Counted from the stretch's first letter, positions 34,325 to 43,151 are shown. The stretch: DNA of 64,000 nucleotides from Polaromonas sp. (GCF_029945895.1 NZ_JAQSDL010000024.1:1-64000), one strand, 5' to 3'. Numbers and translations are program-made. The notes: generated by a model not told the origin, from the sequence alone.

Positions 34325-34471
34325 GCAACGCCATCGCGACGATCTTTTGGGTACGTGGCCACTTACGCAGCCTGACGGTGCATCCGTGGTGCTGCAGTGA
34401 AGCAGGCCAAACGAAATATCGAAGCGCTCCCACAAAGCGCACGACACAAAAGCATTTAAGGACAAATCGTC

Positions 34472-35407
34472 ATGCCCAAGACTAAAGCGAACGGAATTGA
34501 AATTGAATACGATTCTTTTGGCAATAACGATGCGGAAGCTGTGTTGCTGATTTCCGGTCTGGGTACGCAGATGATTCGCTGGAGCGAAACGTTTTGCCGG
34601 ATATTGGCAGAACAAGGCTATCGCGTGATTCGCTTTGACAATCGCGACGCTGGCCTTTCAACTCACTTCGATAGCACATCGATGCCAGATCTCGCTGCAA
34701 TTTCCGACGCAGTCTCTCGCGGTGAAACACCCAATGTCCCTTATACGCTGTTCGACATGGCGAACGACGCTGTAGGACTTCTCGATTCGTTGATGATCAC
34801 ACGAGCGCACGTGGTTGGGAGATCAATGGGCGGCATGATTGCACAACTGTTGGCCAGCGAGCATCCTGAACGCGTTCTATCTCTGATTTCCATGATGTCG
34901 AGCACGGGCAATCGTGAGCTGCCGCAGGCCAGCCCCGCAGTGATGGCGGCGATGACATCGCCCGCGCCACATCCTTTGAAAGATGAACAGGGCTATCTCG
35001 CACATTGCGTTGCCTTTTCCCAAGTGATTGCCGGGCGAGGCTATCCGTTCGACGAATCCGCTCAACGTGACCAATCCCTGGCCGAAGTCAAACGAGCATA
35101 CAACCCAAGCGGGTTTTGGCGGCAAATCGCTGCCATTGCAGCAACCGGTGACTTAAGATCACGACTAGCCAACATAAGTGCTCCGACGCTTGTATTGCAT
35201 GGGTCAGACGACCCACTGGTTCCCCCGGAAGCCGGGAAGGACACGGCGGCCCATATTAAAGGAGCCGAACTACTCATCGTCGAGGGAATGGGCCACGATC
35301 TTCCACCCTTGCTGTTTGGGATGGTGGCCGGAGTCATCGCAGACAACGCACGCCGCGTGTTCAACCCAGCGAATCGCCCCGACGTTACTAGACCTTTTAT
35401 TACCTGA
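34472..35407 (+). CDS. alpha/beta-fold hydrolase
   Basis: A 311-residue cytosolic hydrolase. Oxyanion region ISGLGTQMIRWSE, RVIRFDNRDAGLSTH, nucleophile elbow VGRSMGGMIAQ with Ser118, then LVLHGSDDPLVPPE supplying the acid and GMGHDLPP the catalytic His. An epoxide-hydrolase/esterase-like group (many annotated as aminoacrylate or haloalkane-type hydrolases); substrate unknown. Its base composition is visibly more AT-rich than the genome around it, in keeping with acquisition along with the GIY-YIG/MarR pair. Confidence 0.88.
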   Translation: MPKTKANGIEIEYDSFGNNDAEAVLLISGLGTQMIRWSETFCRILAEQGYRVIRFDNRDAGLSTHFDSTSMPDLAAISDAVSRGETPNVPYTLFDMANDAVGLLDSLMITRAHVVGRSMGGMIAQLLASEHPERVLSLISMMSSTGNRELPQASPAVMAAMTSPAPHPLKDEQGYLAHCVAFSQVIAGRGYPFDESAQRDQSLAEVKRAYNPSGFWRQIAAIAATGDLRSRLANISAPTLVLHGSDDPLVPPEAGKDTAAHIKGAELLIVEGMGHDLPPLLFGMVAGVIADNARRVFNPANRPDVTRPFIT

Positions 35408-35583
35408 TTTGTTTAAAAGGGCTACTGAATTGGGGGCGAGTAACAACTGATTGCCAGTGCCCCCTTGGTCGAAAGCAATGAATCACTGCAGACCTTCGCT
35501 TGGTGTCGCACCAACGGCCGCTTCTGGCCGAAAGCAGTCGCAGCGGCTGACTAGCGAACATTGTCGGCCGCTTGGCTGATTAC

Positions 35584-36702
35584 TCAGGCGCCGGCCACCA
35601 ACTCAAACTCCCCCAGCGCTCCCGCCTGCCCATTGAGCAGCACCTCCACCCGATGCAGCCCCGCATGGTGTCTGCGCGTGGTCATCTCCGCGGTGGATAC
35701 CGTCTTGCTCAATCGAACCGTTTCCTTGGGTGCCAGGCTCAGCACCTTGAGCTTGAACACCTTGGCACTGGTCTTGCCGCTGGCCTTGACGTAGTGGATA
35801 CAGAAGTCCACCAGCACGTCCTGCGACTTCGCGCTGGTGTTACTCACGTCAAACGCGATGTTGACCTTCTCGCCCATGGGCACACGCTCGGGCGTGATGC
35901 GGGCGTTTGACACTTCGACCTTCGCACTTTTTCCGAAGCCCAGCACCTCCAGCGCACCGGCCTCGCCGCGTTTGACGGCTGAACGCAGCGCGTGCTGGAC
36001 GATCCAGCGGCGCTCTTCGCTGGCGCCGTGGAGCCACTGCTTCGCGGTTTTGGCGAGCAGTTCCGGGTGGTCCTTGCCGATGTCGTTGAGGTTGTTGGCG
36101 ACCGAGCGGCGCACATAGAGCGCGGAGTCGTCTTTCAGCAGCTCCAGCAGTTCAATCACCGGCGCCGGGTTCTTCTGGAAGGCCGGCAGACGGCTGGCCC
36201 AGGGCAGGCGTGGGCGGCTGCCTTCGGACACCAGGCGGCGCACGTGTTCGCTCGGGTCGGTGGCCCATTGCCTGAATCGCTTCAGCGTAGCCGCTTCGTG
36301 CTTTTGAAAGAAGGCGCGAATGCTGAACTCGGCGGTGAAGCGCTGCGTCAGCGCATGCTGCGCGCGCATCGACTCCTCAAAATGATCGAGCCCGAACTCG
36401 GCCACAAACATCGTGTGCGGCAGGTACAGAAAGGAGGCCATGCTGAGCCCTTCGGCCCGGCCGTGCGGCTGGTCCAGCGAGGCGAGCAGGATGGCGATTG
36501 CCTTCGGGTAGTCCGTCGGCAGGTGCCGCTGCAAGGCGCGTGCGATGTGTTTGCCGCGCGGCATCAGGGCCAGTGCCTCATAACCCTGCAGCACATCCCG
36601 CATGAACTTCTTCGCCTCGAAGGCCGGGTGCACCGCAGCGACCATGCGGGCAATCGCCTGGGGAACGTCCGCGCCGTACTGGTTGACGAGGGGCTCTGCC
36701 AT
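35584..36702 (-). CDS. AlkD-like DNA alkylation repair protein
   Basis: A 372-residue HEAT-repeat protein. The helical repeat part extends to about 235 (PHTMFVAEFGLDHFEESMRA, EHVRRLVSEGSRPRLPWASR, DDSALYVRRSVANNLNDIGK) and is followed by a beta-rich C-terminal extension (about 250-370). AlkD-type proteins bind alkylated DNA and excise 3-methyl and 7-methyl purines. It is 4 bp downstream of waaA and shares its operon. Glycosylase activity is inferred from family; it is longer than B. cereus AlkD (about 237 aa). Confidence 0.85.
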   Translation of the reverse strand: MAEPLVNQYGADVPQAIARMVAAVHPAFEAKKFMRDVLQGYEALALMPRGKHIARALQRHLPTDYPKAIAILLASLDQPHGRAEGLSMASFLYLPHTMFVAEFGLDHFEESMRAQHALTQRFTAEFSIRAFFQKHEAATLKRFRQWATDPSEHVRRLVSEGSRPRLPWASRLPAFQKNPAPVIELLELLKDDSALYVRRSVANNLNDIGKDHPELLAKTAKQWLHGASEERRWIVQHALRSAVKRGEAGALEVLGFGKSAKVEVSNARITPERVPMGEKVNIAFDVSNTSAKSQDVLVDFCIHYVKASGKTSAKVFKLKVLSLAPKETVRLSKTVSTAEMTTRRHHAGLHRVEVLLNGQAGALGEFELVAGA

Positions 36703-36706
36703 GCCT

Positions 36707-38026
36707 TCAGCCTATTTTGAGAAGTTCTTCCAGCGCCTGCACGGTGTTGGCCGCCGCGCCGCGGTGTTGTGCCGAAAACGCCCGGCCTGCGGCTGCGGCG
36801 GCCTGCTGTGCGGCCGGCCGGCTGAGCATGGTGCGGGCCGCGCGCACGGCTTCGGCCATGTCTGAAACGCGGCGCGCAGCACCGGCGGCCTCGGCCAGTT
36901 CGGCGACCTCGGCAAAGTTGAAGGTGTGCGGGCCCATGATGACGGGGCAGCCGCAGGCGGCGGCTTCGATCAGGTTTTGCCCGCCCAGCGGCGCGAAGCT
37001 GCCGCCCAGCAGGGCCACGTCGCTCATGGCGTAATACAGCGCCATCTCGCCCAGCGAATCGCCGAGCCAGACATCGGCGGCCACGGGCGCATCGGCCCAG
37101 GAGGAGCGGCGCGACACCGAAAGCCCGTGTTTTTCAACCAGGGCCTGCACCTCGTCAAAACGCTGCGGGTGGCGCGGCACGATCAGGATACGGAAGTCGG
37201 CGGTGGCCGGCGACGGCTCGCCGTTTGCTCCTGTTTCAGGAGCTGCTTGCGCCCGCGTGGAAAGGGCCAGCGCCGTTATTTGCTTTAAAAAATCGTCTTC
37301 CTCGCCTTCGCGCGAGCTGGCCAGCATCAGCACCGGCCGGCCCAGCGCCTGGCGCCAGCGCCGCCCGACTTCCTGCTGCGCCGCGTCGGGCGCGGCGTCG
37401 AACTTGAGGTTGCCGAACACACCCTCTACCCTCGCACCGAGCTTGCGCAGGCGCTCGGCGTCGTTGTCGCTTTGCGCGTACACCGCCGCCAGCGCCGCGT
37501 AGGCCGGCCGCGACAGCCACGCCATGCGCAGCGCCTGCTGCAGCGACTTGTCAGACAGGCGCGCGTTGACCAGCACCAGCGGAACGCCGCGCGCCTGCGC
37601 GCCGGCCACGGTGTTGGGCCAGACCTCGGTTTCCAGCAGCAGCCCCAGGCGCGGCCGGAAGTGCGTGAAAAACCGCGCCACCGCGGCCTGGCTGTCCCAC
37701 GGCTGCCAGACCTGCACGTCGCCCGCACGCAGCAGGCCCGCACCCTCGGCCCGGCCGGTGGCGGTGCCGTGGGTCAGCAGAATGCGAACCCCGGGCCAGC
37801 GCGCGCGCAGGGCCGCCAGCAAAATGCCCGCGGTGCGGGTTTCGCCCAGCGACACGGCGTGCACCCACACCAGCCCGGAGGTGGTTTCGGCAGCCTGCGT
37901 GTAGTGGCCGAAGCGCTCCTCGATGGCGTCGAGGTAACCCGGCTCGGCCAGACCGCGCCGGCGCAGCTTGCGCCGCAAAAAGGGCTGGGCCGCCCACATC
38001 AGCAGTGAATAAAGCTGCCGAATCAT
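36707..38026 (-). CDS. waaA: 3-deoxy-D-manno-octulosonic acid (Kdo) transferase
   Basis: A 439-residue inner-membrane glycosyltransferase adding Kdo to lipid A. It has the N-terminal anchor (MIRQLYSLLMWAAQPFL), VWVHAVSLGETRTA near 56 with the catalytic Glu, LLLETEVWPN, and SFAPLGGQNLIEAAACGCPV in the nucleotide domain. Residues about 249-267 (ALALSTRAQAAPETGANG) are encoded by a dispersed repeat and form an insertion before the conserved ILIVPRHPQRF. The ATG shares one base with the waaC stop. Confidence 0.95.
   Translation of the reverse strand: MIRQLYSLLMWAAQPFLRRKLRRRGLAEPGYLDAIEERFGHYTQAAETTSGLVWVHAVSLGETRTAGILLAALRARWPGVRILLTHGTATGRAEGAGLLRAGDVQVWQPWDSQAAVARFFTHFRPRLGLLLETEVWPNTVAGAQARGVPLVLVNARLSDKSLQQALRMAWLSRPAYAALAAVYAQSDNDAERLRKLGARVEGVFGNLKFDAAPDAAQQEVGRRWRQALGRPVLMLASSREGEEDDFLKQITALALSTRAQAAPETGANGEPSPATADFRILIVPRHPQRFDEVQALVEKHGLSVSRRSSWADAPVAADVWLGDSLGEMALYYAMSDVALLGGSFAPLGGQNLIEAAACGCPVIMGPHTFNFAEVAELAEAAGAARRVSDMAEAVRAARTMLSRPAAQQAAAAAGRAFSAQHRGAAANTVQALEELLKIG
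37226..37282 (+). repeat. dispersed repeat family 1, copy E (in frame inside waaA)
   Basis: GTTTCAGGAGCTGCTTGCGC, then GTGGAAAGGGCCAGCGCC and GTTATTTG. The first 20 bases equal those of copy F exactly. On the minus strand it is translated as part of WaaA, including AQAAPET. Confidence 0.85.
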
Positions 38027-39090
38027 CAGGGAAGCGGCGCCCATTCCGACACCTGCGCCGGAAGCGGCTGGCAACTGAGCCAGGCGTCCCAGACCGCCTG
38101 CACCGACGGGGTGGGCTGGGCGAAAACGCTGAGCTGGCGCTGAACGCCTGGCCCGGCCGGCCCCGCTGAGCCAGACAGTGGCCCGGTGCGCCAGGCGGTG
38201 TCGAAGTTGTAGATCTGCACATGCGGGAGATCGAGCGCCACGGCGATGTGGCTCAGGCCGCTGTCCACGCCGATGACGCCGGCGCACTGCGCGAGCTTTT
38301 GCGTGAGCGCGTCAAGCGACAGGCGGAGCCACACGATGGCGCCCCCACCCTCGTCATCACCGTTCAACGCCGCAGCAATGGCCTGACTCGTCGCCAGTTC
38401 GTCCGTGCTGCCGTGCGGCAGGGCAACTCGGTAGCCCTGCGCGATGAGCTGGCGGCCCAGCGTGACCCAGTTCTGCAGCGGCCACTGCTTGTCGGCACGC
38501 GAAGTACCGTGCACAAATGCTATGGTTTCAGGAGCTGCTTGCGCTTGCTCCATAAGGGCTGGAGGCACTTTTAACCCAAAATCCGGAACCGGCGGCAAGG
38601 CATAGCCCAGGGCTCGCGCGCACAGCTCGCGCCCGCGCTGCATGGCGTGAATGTGCGGTTCCATGGCAATCGCCACGTCGGCCACCCAGCGCGTCGGCGC
38701 CTCGTAGGCCGAGCCCTCGGTCTGGTTGGCCAGCGCGTAACGCTTGCCGCCCGGCGCCAGCCGGGCCAGGCGCGCCACCAGGGCGGATTTGGTCAGGCCC
38801 TGCAGGTCGATCACCGCGTCGTACGGCTGCGCCTGCAGCTGCTTTTTGAAAGTGCCCCACCCGGCCCGCGTGGCCGCCGCCAGAGGCGCCTTGCGCCAGC
38901 GACGCAGCTCGCAGGGGATGACACGCTGCAGATGGCCGCTTGCCAGCAGCGGGGACAGCAGCGGCGCAAATGCTTTTTCCACCACCCAGTCGATCTGCGC
39001 GCCGGGGCACGCCGCCAGAAGGTCCTGCACCACCGGCAAGGTGTGCACCACGTCGCCGAGCGACGAGAGCTTGACAAGAAGGATTTTCAC
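38026..39090 (-). CDS. waaC: lipopolysaccharide heptosyltransferase I
   Basis: A 354-residue GT9 enzyme that adds the first heptose to Kdo-lipid A. The start VKILLVKLSSLGDVVHTLP is the family N-terminus; I choose the GTG just before it over an upstream ATG. ADKQWPLQNWVTLGRQL and GVDSGLSHIAVALD (near 273) carry the ADP-heptose site. Residues about 173-191 (VPPALMEQAQAAPETIAF) come from a dispersed repeat. It precedes waaA with a one-base overlap. Confidence 0.93.
   Translation of the reverse strand: MKILLVKLSSLGDVVHTLPVVQDLLAACPGAQIDWVVEKAFAPLLSPLLASGHLQRVIPCELRRWRKAPLAAATRAGWGTFKKQLQAQPYDAVIDLQGLTKSALVARLARLAPGGKRYALANQTEGSAYEAPTRWVADVAIAMEPHIHAMQRGRELCARALGYALPPVPDFGLKVPPALMEQAQAAPETIAFVHGTSRADKQWPLQNWVTLGRQLIAQGYRVALPHGSTDELATSQAIAAALNGDDEGGGAIVWLRLSLDALTQKLAQCAGVIGVDSGLSHIAVALDLPHVQIYNFDTAWRTGPLSGSAGPAGPGVQRQLSVFAQPTPSVQAVWDAWLSCQPLPAQVSEWAPLP
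38518..38574 (+). repeat. dispersed repeat family 1, copy F (in frame inside waaC)
   Basis: TGCTATGGTTTCAGGAGCTG, CTTGCGC, then AAGGGCTGGAGGCACTTTTA. Translated on the minus strand within WaaC in the same frame as copy E in WaaA. Confidence 0.88.
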
Positions 39091-39135
39091 AACGCGCCAG
39101 CCGCCCCAAGCAAAGCCAGCCTTCTCGGGGGGCAT

Positions 39136-39160
39136 CCTTCGACAAGCTCAGGACGAACGG
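39136..39160 (+). repeat. ubiquitous CTTCGACAAGCTCAGGACGAACGG-type repeat
   Basis: The 25-bp stretch begins CCTTCGACAAGCTC and ends AGGACGAACGG. This string is a widespread short repeat of proteobacterial genomes. It lies in the 95-bp gap between manB and waaC. Confidence 0.75.
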
Positions 39161-39185
39161 AATGTTGGAACCGTGGGGACAACAT

Positions 39186-40643
39186 CTAGTGCGCTGCGGC
39201 TGCAAAACTGGCATCGGGCTTGACGCTGCGCAGCAGGCCCAGCATGTCGGCCTGGATGCGCGCCAGCGCCTCGGGGGTGCGGCCTTCAAAACGCAGCACC
39301 AGCACCGGCGTGGTGTTGGAGGCGCGGATCAGGCCGAAGCCGTCGGCCCAGTCGATGCGCACGCCGTCTATCGTTGAAATTTTGGCGCCCGCGTTAATGG
39401 CTTCGCGCAACGCGCTGCCGCCCGAGGGATCGGGGCCGGCCGGCGAAGGACCGGCATCGCGCATCGCCTCCATGGCCAGGGACACCAGCGCGTCGACCAC
39501 CGTGTGCGGCTCGCCTTCCTTGCAGGCCACGTTGAGTTCGGGTGTGCTGAAGCTGGTGGGCAGGGCATTGAGCAGTGCGCCGGCATCGGGCGAACGGCTC
39601 ACGATCTCCAGCAGGCGGGCGCCGGCGTAGGTGCCGTCGTCAAAGCCGAACCAGCGCTCCTTGAAAAAGATGTGGCCGCTCATCTCGCCGCCCAGCGGCG
39701 AATTGACTTCCTTCATCTTCGCCTTGATCAGCGAGTGGCCGGTGCGGTACATCATGGGCACGCCGCCGGCGGCCTCGATCTCGGGGGCCAGGCGCTGCGA
39801 ACACTTCACGTCGAACACGATGGCGCCGCCCGGCGCGCGGGACAGCACATCACGCGCAAACAGCATCATCTGGCGGTCCGGGTAAATGTTGTTGCCGTCA
39901 CGCGTGACGATACCGAGCCGGTCGCCGTCGCCGTCAAAGGCCAGGCCCAGCTCGGCGTCGCCCGCCTGCAGCACGGTGATCAGGTCCTTGAGGTTTTCCG
40001 GCTTGCTCGGGTCGGGGTGGTGGTTAGGAAAGGTGCCGTCAACCTCGCTGAACAGCTCGGTCACCTCGCAGCCCAGCGCGCGGAAAATGTCCGGCGCCGA
40101 CGCCCCGGCAATGCCGTTGCCCGAGTCAATGACAATTTTCATGGGCCGCGTGAGCTTGACGTCGGCCACGATGCGCTCGCGGTAGGCCGCAAGCACATTG
40201 ACCTGGGTGATGCTCCCCGCGCGGGCCGGCGTGGCCCAGCCTTCGGCTTCCATGCTGCGGCGCAGGGCCTGGATGTCTTCACCGTAAATGGCGCGGCCGG
40301 CCAGCACCATCTTGAAGCCGTTGTAGTCTTTCGGGTTGTGGCTGCCGGTGATCTGGATGCCGGAGCTGGCCAGCGTGCTGGCCGCGAAATAAAGCATGGG
40401 CGTGGTGGCCATGCCGATATCGACCACATCCACGCCGCTGGCCGCCAGGCCGCGTATCAGCGCCGCACTCAGGGCCGGCCCGCTCAGGCGCCCGTCGCGC
40501 CCCACCGCCACCGTGTGTTCACCCTGGGTCAGGGCAATGCTGCCAAAGGCCCGGCCCAGCGCCTCGGCGACCGGCTCATTGACGGTGGAGGGCACCACGC
40601 CGCGGATGTCGTAAGCTTTGAAAATGGATGCGTCAAGCTGCAT
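39186..40643 (-). CDS. phosphomannomutase/phosphoglucomutase
   Basis: A 485-residue cytosolic sugar-phosphate mutase (AlgC/ManB type) that interconverts hexose 1- and 6-phosphates for LPS and polysaccharide precursors. The phosphoserine is Ser101 in QITGSHNPKDYNG, the Mg loop is AFDGDGDRLG (near 240), the sugar loop GGEMSGHIFF, and the phosphate site RASNTTPVLVLRFE. The start ATG gives the usual N-terminus IFKAYDIRG. It lies 95 bp upstream of waaC and may be the first gene of an LPS operon. Confidence 0.92.
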   Translation of the reverse strand: MQLDASIFKAYDIRGVVPSTVNEPVAEALGRAFGSIALTQGEHTVAVGRDGRLSGPALSAALIRGLAASGVDVVDIGMATTPMLYFAASTLASSGIQITGSHNPKDYNGFKMVLAGRAIYGEDIQALRRSMEAEGWATPARAGSITQVNVLAAYRERIVADVKLTRPMKIVIDSGNGIAGASAPDIFRALGCEVTELFSEVDGTFPNHHPDPSKPENLKDLITVLQAGDAELGLAFDGDGDRLGIVTRDGNNIYPDRQMMLFARDVLSRAPGGAIVFDVKCSQRLAPEIEAAGGVPMMYRTGHSLIKAKMKEVNSPLGGEMSGHIFFKERWFGFDDGTYAGARLLEIVSRSPDAGALLNALPTSFSTPELNVACKEGEPHTVVDALVSLAMEAMRDAGPSPAGPDPSGGSALREAINAGAKISTIDGVRIDWADGFGLIRASNTTPVLVLRFEGRTPEALARIQADMLGLLRSVKPDASFAAAAH

Positions 40644-40755
40644 GGGGTGGGCACTCCTGGGGTTGCAAAACAGCGTAGATTGTAGGCGCCGGGGGCATGC
40701 GGCAGATGTCCGGAAACGGCTAGTCAAAACCCGCCCGCCACGTATCATCCAGCCC

Positions 40756-42255
40756 ATGACCCCGGACGCCACCCCTCTCGCCGACGATGCCTGCTACCTC
40801 GCGCTGAAAGCGCGGGACGCTCGCTTCGACGGCCGTTTTTTTACAGGTGTTACCTCCACCGGCATTTACTGCCGGCCGGTCTGCAGCGTCAAGACCCCCA
40901 AGCGCGAAAACTGCCGCTTCTTCGGCCATGCCGCGCAGGCCGAAAACGCGGGTTTCCGGCCCTGCCTGCGCTGCCGGCCCGAACTGGCGCCGCACTCGGT
41001 GGTCTGGTCCATCCAGGATGCTTCCTATATTTTGGCGCACCAGGCGGCCCGCCTGCTGGATGAACCCGACGCTTGGCCGGATGGCATGCCTTCGGTGGAA
41101 TCGCTGGCCGCCAAACTGGGCGTCAGCGACCGCCACGTGCGGCGCATTTTCGAAACACAATTCGGCGTGTCGCCCATGCAGTACCTGCAGACGCGCCGGC
41201 TGCTGACGGCCAAGCAGTTGCTGGCCGACACCGCGCTGCCCATCACGCAGGTTGCGCTGATCAGCGGCTTCGCCAGCGTGCGGCGCTTCAACGCGGCATT
41301 TGTCGACCACTATGGCCTGAACCCGACGCAGATGCGGCGCCAGGGCGACACCTCGCCGGACTCCGGCATCACCGTCAGGCTCGGTTACCGCCCGCCGTAT
41401 GACGTGGCAGCCATGGCCGCCTTTTTCAGGAAGCGCCAGATCAACGCTATCGAATTTGTAGCTGACGGCGCAGGCAGCGTGGGGATAGGACGCACTTTTC
41501 GCGTAGAAGCCGGCGGCAAGGTGCACGCCGGCTGGATCCACGCCACCTTCGACGAAAGCCGCTGCCACGTTGCGCTACGCATCAGCGACTCGCTGCGCGA
41601 GGTGTTGCCGCTGGTGATACGGCGGCTGCGCGCCATGCTCGACCTCGACGCCGACCCGCAGGCCATCAACAGCGTGCTGCACGCCTCTTTTCCGGGCGGC
41701 GACGGCCTGCGCGTCCCCGGTGCGATGGACGGTTATGAACTCGCCGTGCGTGCGGTGCTGGGCCAGCAGATCACGGTGGCGGCCGCGCGCACGCTGGCGC
41801 AGCGCATGGTGGACAAATTCGGCGAGCCGATTGAAACCCCCTGGCCCGCCCTGACGCGGCTTTTTCCTGCGGCGGCCGTGCTGGCGCAGGCCAGCGGCGA
41901 CGCGCTGGGCCAGCTCGGCATTGTCCGGCAGCGGCAGACGGCCATCGTCGGCATTGCCCAGGCCGTGGCCGAAAAGCGCCTGCAACTGCATGGCGGCGCC
42001 GATATCCACGCCACCATCGCCGCCTTGAAAGCCCTGCGCGGCATTGGCGACTGGACGGCGGAGTACATCGCGATGCGGGCACTGCGCTGGCCCGACGCCT
42101 TTCCATCCGGCGACGTGGCGCTGCACAAGGCTCTCGGCGTGCAGGGGCTGAAAAACCCGGCCAAGGAAGCCAGGCTCGCCTCGCTGGCCTGGAAGCCCTG
42201 GCGCAGCTACGCCGTGATCCGGGCCTGGAGCGGCGCGATGGAACCCACCGGCTGA
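40756..42255 (+). CDS. Ada-AlkA fusion: AraC-type alkylation sensor with 3-methyladenine glycosylase
   Basis: A 499-residue regulator/repair enzyme. Ada zinc domain: cysteines 39, 43, 70 and 73 (GIYCRPVCSVK, FRPCLRCRPE), with Cys39 the methyl acceptor. AraC helix-turn-helix at about 105-190 (KLGVSDRHVRRIFETQFGVS, ALISGFASVRRFNAAF). AlkA N-domain from about 205 (LGYRPPYDVAAMAAFF), then HhH-GPD with AVLGQQITVAAARTLAQRM, ALRGIGDWTAEYIAMRAL and the catalytic Asp in FPSGD. Residues about 231-249 derive from repeat copy G. It probably activates itself and the ogt gene downstream. Confidence 0.95.
   Translation: MTPDATPLADDACYLALKARDARFDGRFFTGVTSTGIYCRPVCSVKTPKRENCRFFGHAAQAENAGFRPCLRCRPELAPHSVVWSIQDASYILAHQAARLLDEPDAWPDGMPSVESLAAKLGVSDRHVRRIFETQFGVSPMQYLQTRRLLTAKQLLADTALPITQVALISGFASVRRFNAAFVDHYGLNPTQMRRQGDTSPDSGITVRLGYRPPYDVAAMAAFFRKRQINAIEFVADGAGSVGIGRTFRVEAGGKVHAGWIHATFDESRCHVALRISDSLREVLPLVIRRLRAMLDLDADPQAINSVLHASFPGGDGLRVPGAMDGYELAVRAVLGQQITVAAARTLAQRMVDKFGEPIETPWPALTRLFPAAAVLAQASGDALGQLGIVRQRQTAIVGIAQAVAEKRLQLHGGADIHATIAALKALRGIGDWTAEYIAMRALRWPDAFPSGDVALHKALGVQGLKNPAKEARLASLAWKPWRSYAVIRAWSGAMEPTG
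41446..41500 (+). repeat. dispersed repeat family 1, copy G (in frame inside ada-alkA)
   Basis: GCTATCGAATTTGTAGCTG, then GGCGCAGG, then GATAGGACGCACTTTTCG. More diverged than the others but with the family order of blocks. Encodes AIEFVADGAGSVGIGRTF in a loop of the AlkA N-domain. Confidence 0.65.
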
Positions 42256-42503
42256 CGGCCCCTGCGATCCATGCGTTCAGGGCATGAATCAGGCGCTTCG
42301 ATTTCATTGGACGGGAAAGTGCCGCCGCGCGAGGATCAGCAGCGAATGATGGAGCTTCCTTTTTCCCTGAAATGTGTACGGATGGATAAAAAAGCCATGC
42401 CGCTTCTTATTTGATAGCAAACAAACCCCGTACGCAAAGGGGAAAACCTCACAACAGCCTGAATAGCAGGCGGGAACCCGAAACCATTCAAAAGGTGAAC
42501 CAC

Positions 42504-43151
42504 ATGAAATTTGACCGCTCCATCGTTCAGACCACTTTTCAAAGCCCTCTGGGCAAGATGATCATTGCCGCGACCGACAAGGGGCTGGCCGGGCTCTGGT
42601 TCGAGGGCCAGCGCCATCTCCCACCTGAATTGTTGGCCCCCACGCTCGGCACTGACGTGTCCTCCCTGCCCCCCGGGGGGGCGCTGCGCCTGCGGCCCGG
42701 CAAGGCCGGTTCCACGGCCCCGACTGGTGGAGAGAAAGCCCCGACGCTTGTTGCTTCGCGGCGCACGGCCACGTGGCCCAGCGCCCCCGGGCATCCGGTG
42801 CTGCAGGAAGTCATCCGCCAGCTCGGCGAATACTTCGCCGGCCAGCGCACCGAATTCGATGTGCCGCTGGACCTGGCCTATGGCACGGCTTTCCAGCAAT
42901 CCGTGTGGCAGGCACTGCTGAAAATCCCGCAAGGCGGCACCGCCAGCTACGGCGAAGTGAGCCAGCGCATCGGCAAGCCAGCCGCCGTGCGCGCCGTGGG
43001 CGCCGCCGTCGGCCGCAACCCGGTCAGCATCATCGTGCCCTGCCACCGCGTGATGGGCGCCAATGGCGCGTTGACCGGTTACGCCGGCGGGCTGGACCGC
43101 AAAACCGCCCTGCTCAAGCTTGAAGGCGTTCTTCAGGAGCATCAGTCTTGA
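42504..43151 (+). CDS. ogt: methylated-DNA-protein cysteine methyltransferase with a repeat-derived insert
   Basis: A 215-residue suicide repair enzyme for O6-methylguanine. The acceptor is Cys180 in IIVPCHRVMG; the DNA-binding helix is GTASYGEVSQRIGKPAAVRAVGAAVGRNP. An AAGGTG site precedes the ATG. Residues about 50-96 form a Gly/Pro/Ala/Arg-rich insert between the N-terminal strands (LAGLWFEGQRH) and the HPVLQEVIRQL helix; typical Ogt proteins have only a short loop there. The insert is encoded by a second dispersed repeat. Follows ada-alkA, as expected for an adaptive response pair. Confidence 0.93.
   Translation: MKFDRSIVQTTFQSPLGKMIIAATDKGLAGLWFEGQRHLPPELLAPTLGTDVSSLPPGGALRLRPGKAGSTAPTGGEKAPTLVASRRTATWPSAPGHPVLQEVIRQLGEYFAGQRTEFDVPLDLAYGTAFQQSVWQALLKIPQGGTASYGEVSQRIGKPAAVRAVGAAVGRNPVSIIVPCHRVMGANGALTGYAGGLDRKTALLKLEGVLQEHQS
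42655..42760 (+). repeat. dispersed repeat family 2, in frame inside ogt
   Basis: Very G/C-rich: CTGCCCCCCGGGGGGGC, CGGCCCGGCAAGGCCGGTTC, then CCCCGACGCTTGTTGCTTCG. The central 21 bases recur with one change in the opposite orientation at 61775-61795. Confidence 0.65.

Noticed and set aside
32659-35583. Prophage or integrative element
   Set aside because: No integrase, transposase, tRNA-derived direct repeats or phage genes are visible.
42409-42450. Another copy of the family 1 repeat before ogt (TTGATAGCAAAC)
   Set aside because: Only the GATAGC end is similar; the CTTGCGC and GGGCTGGAGG blocks are missing.
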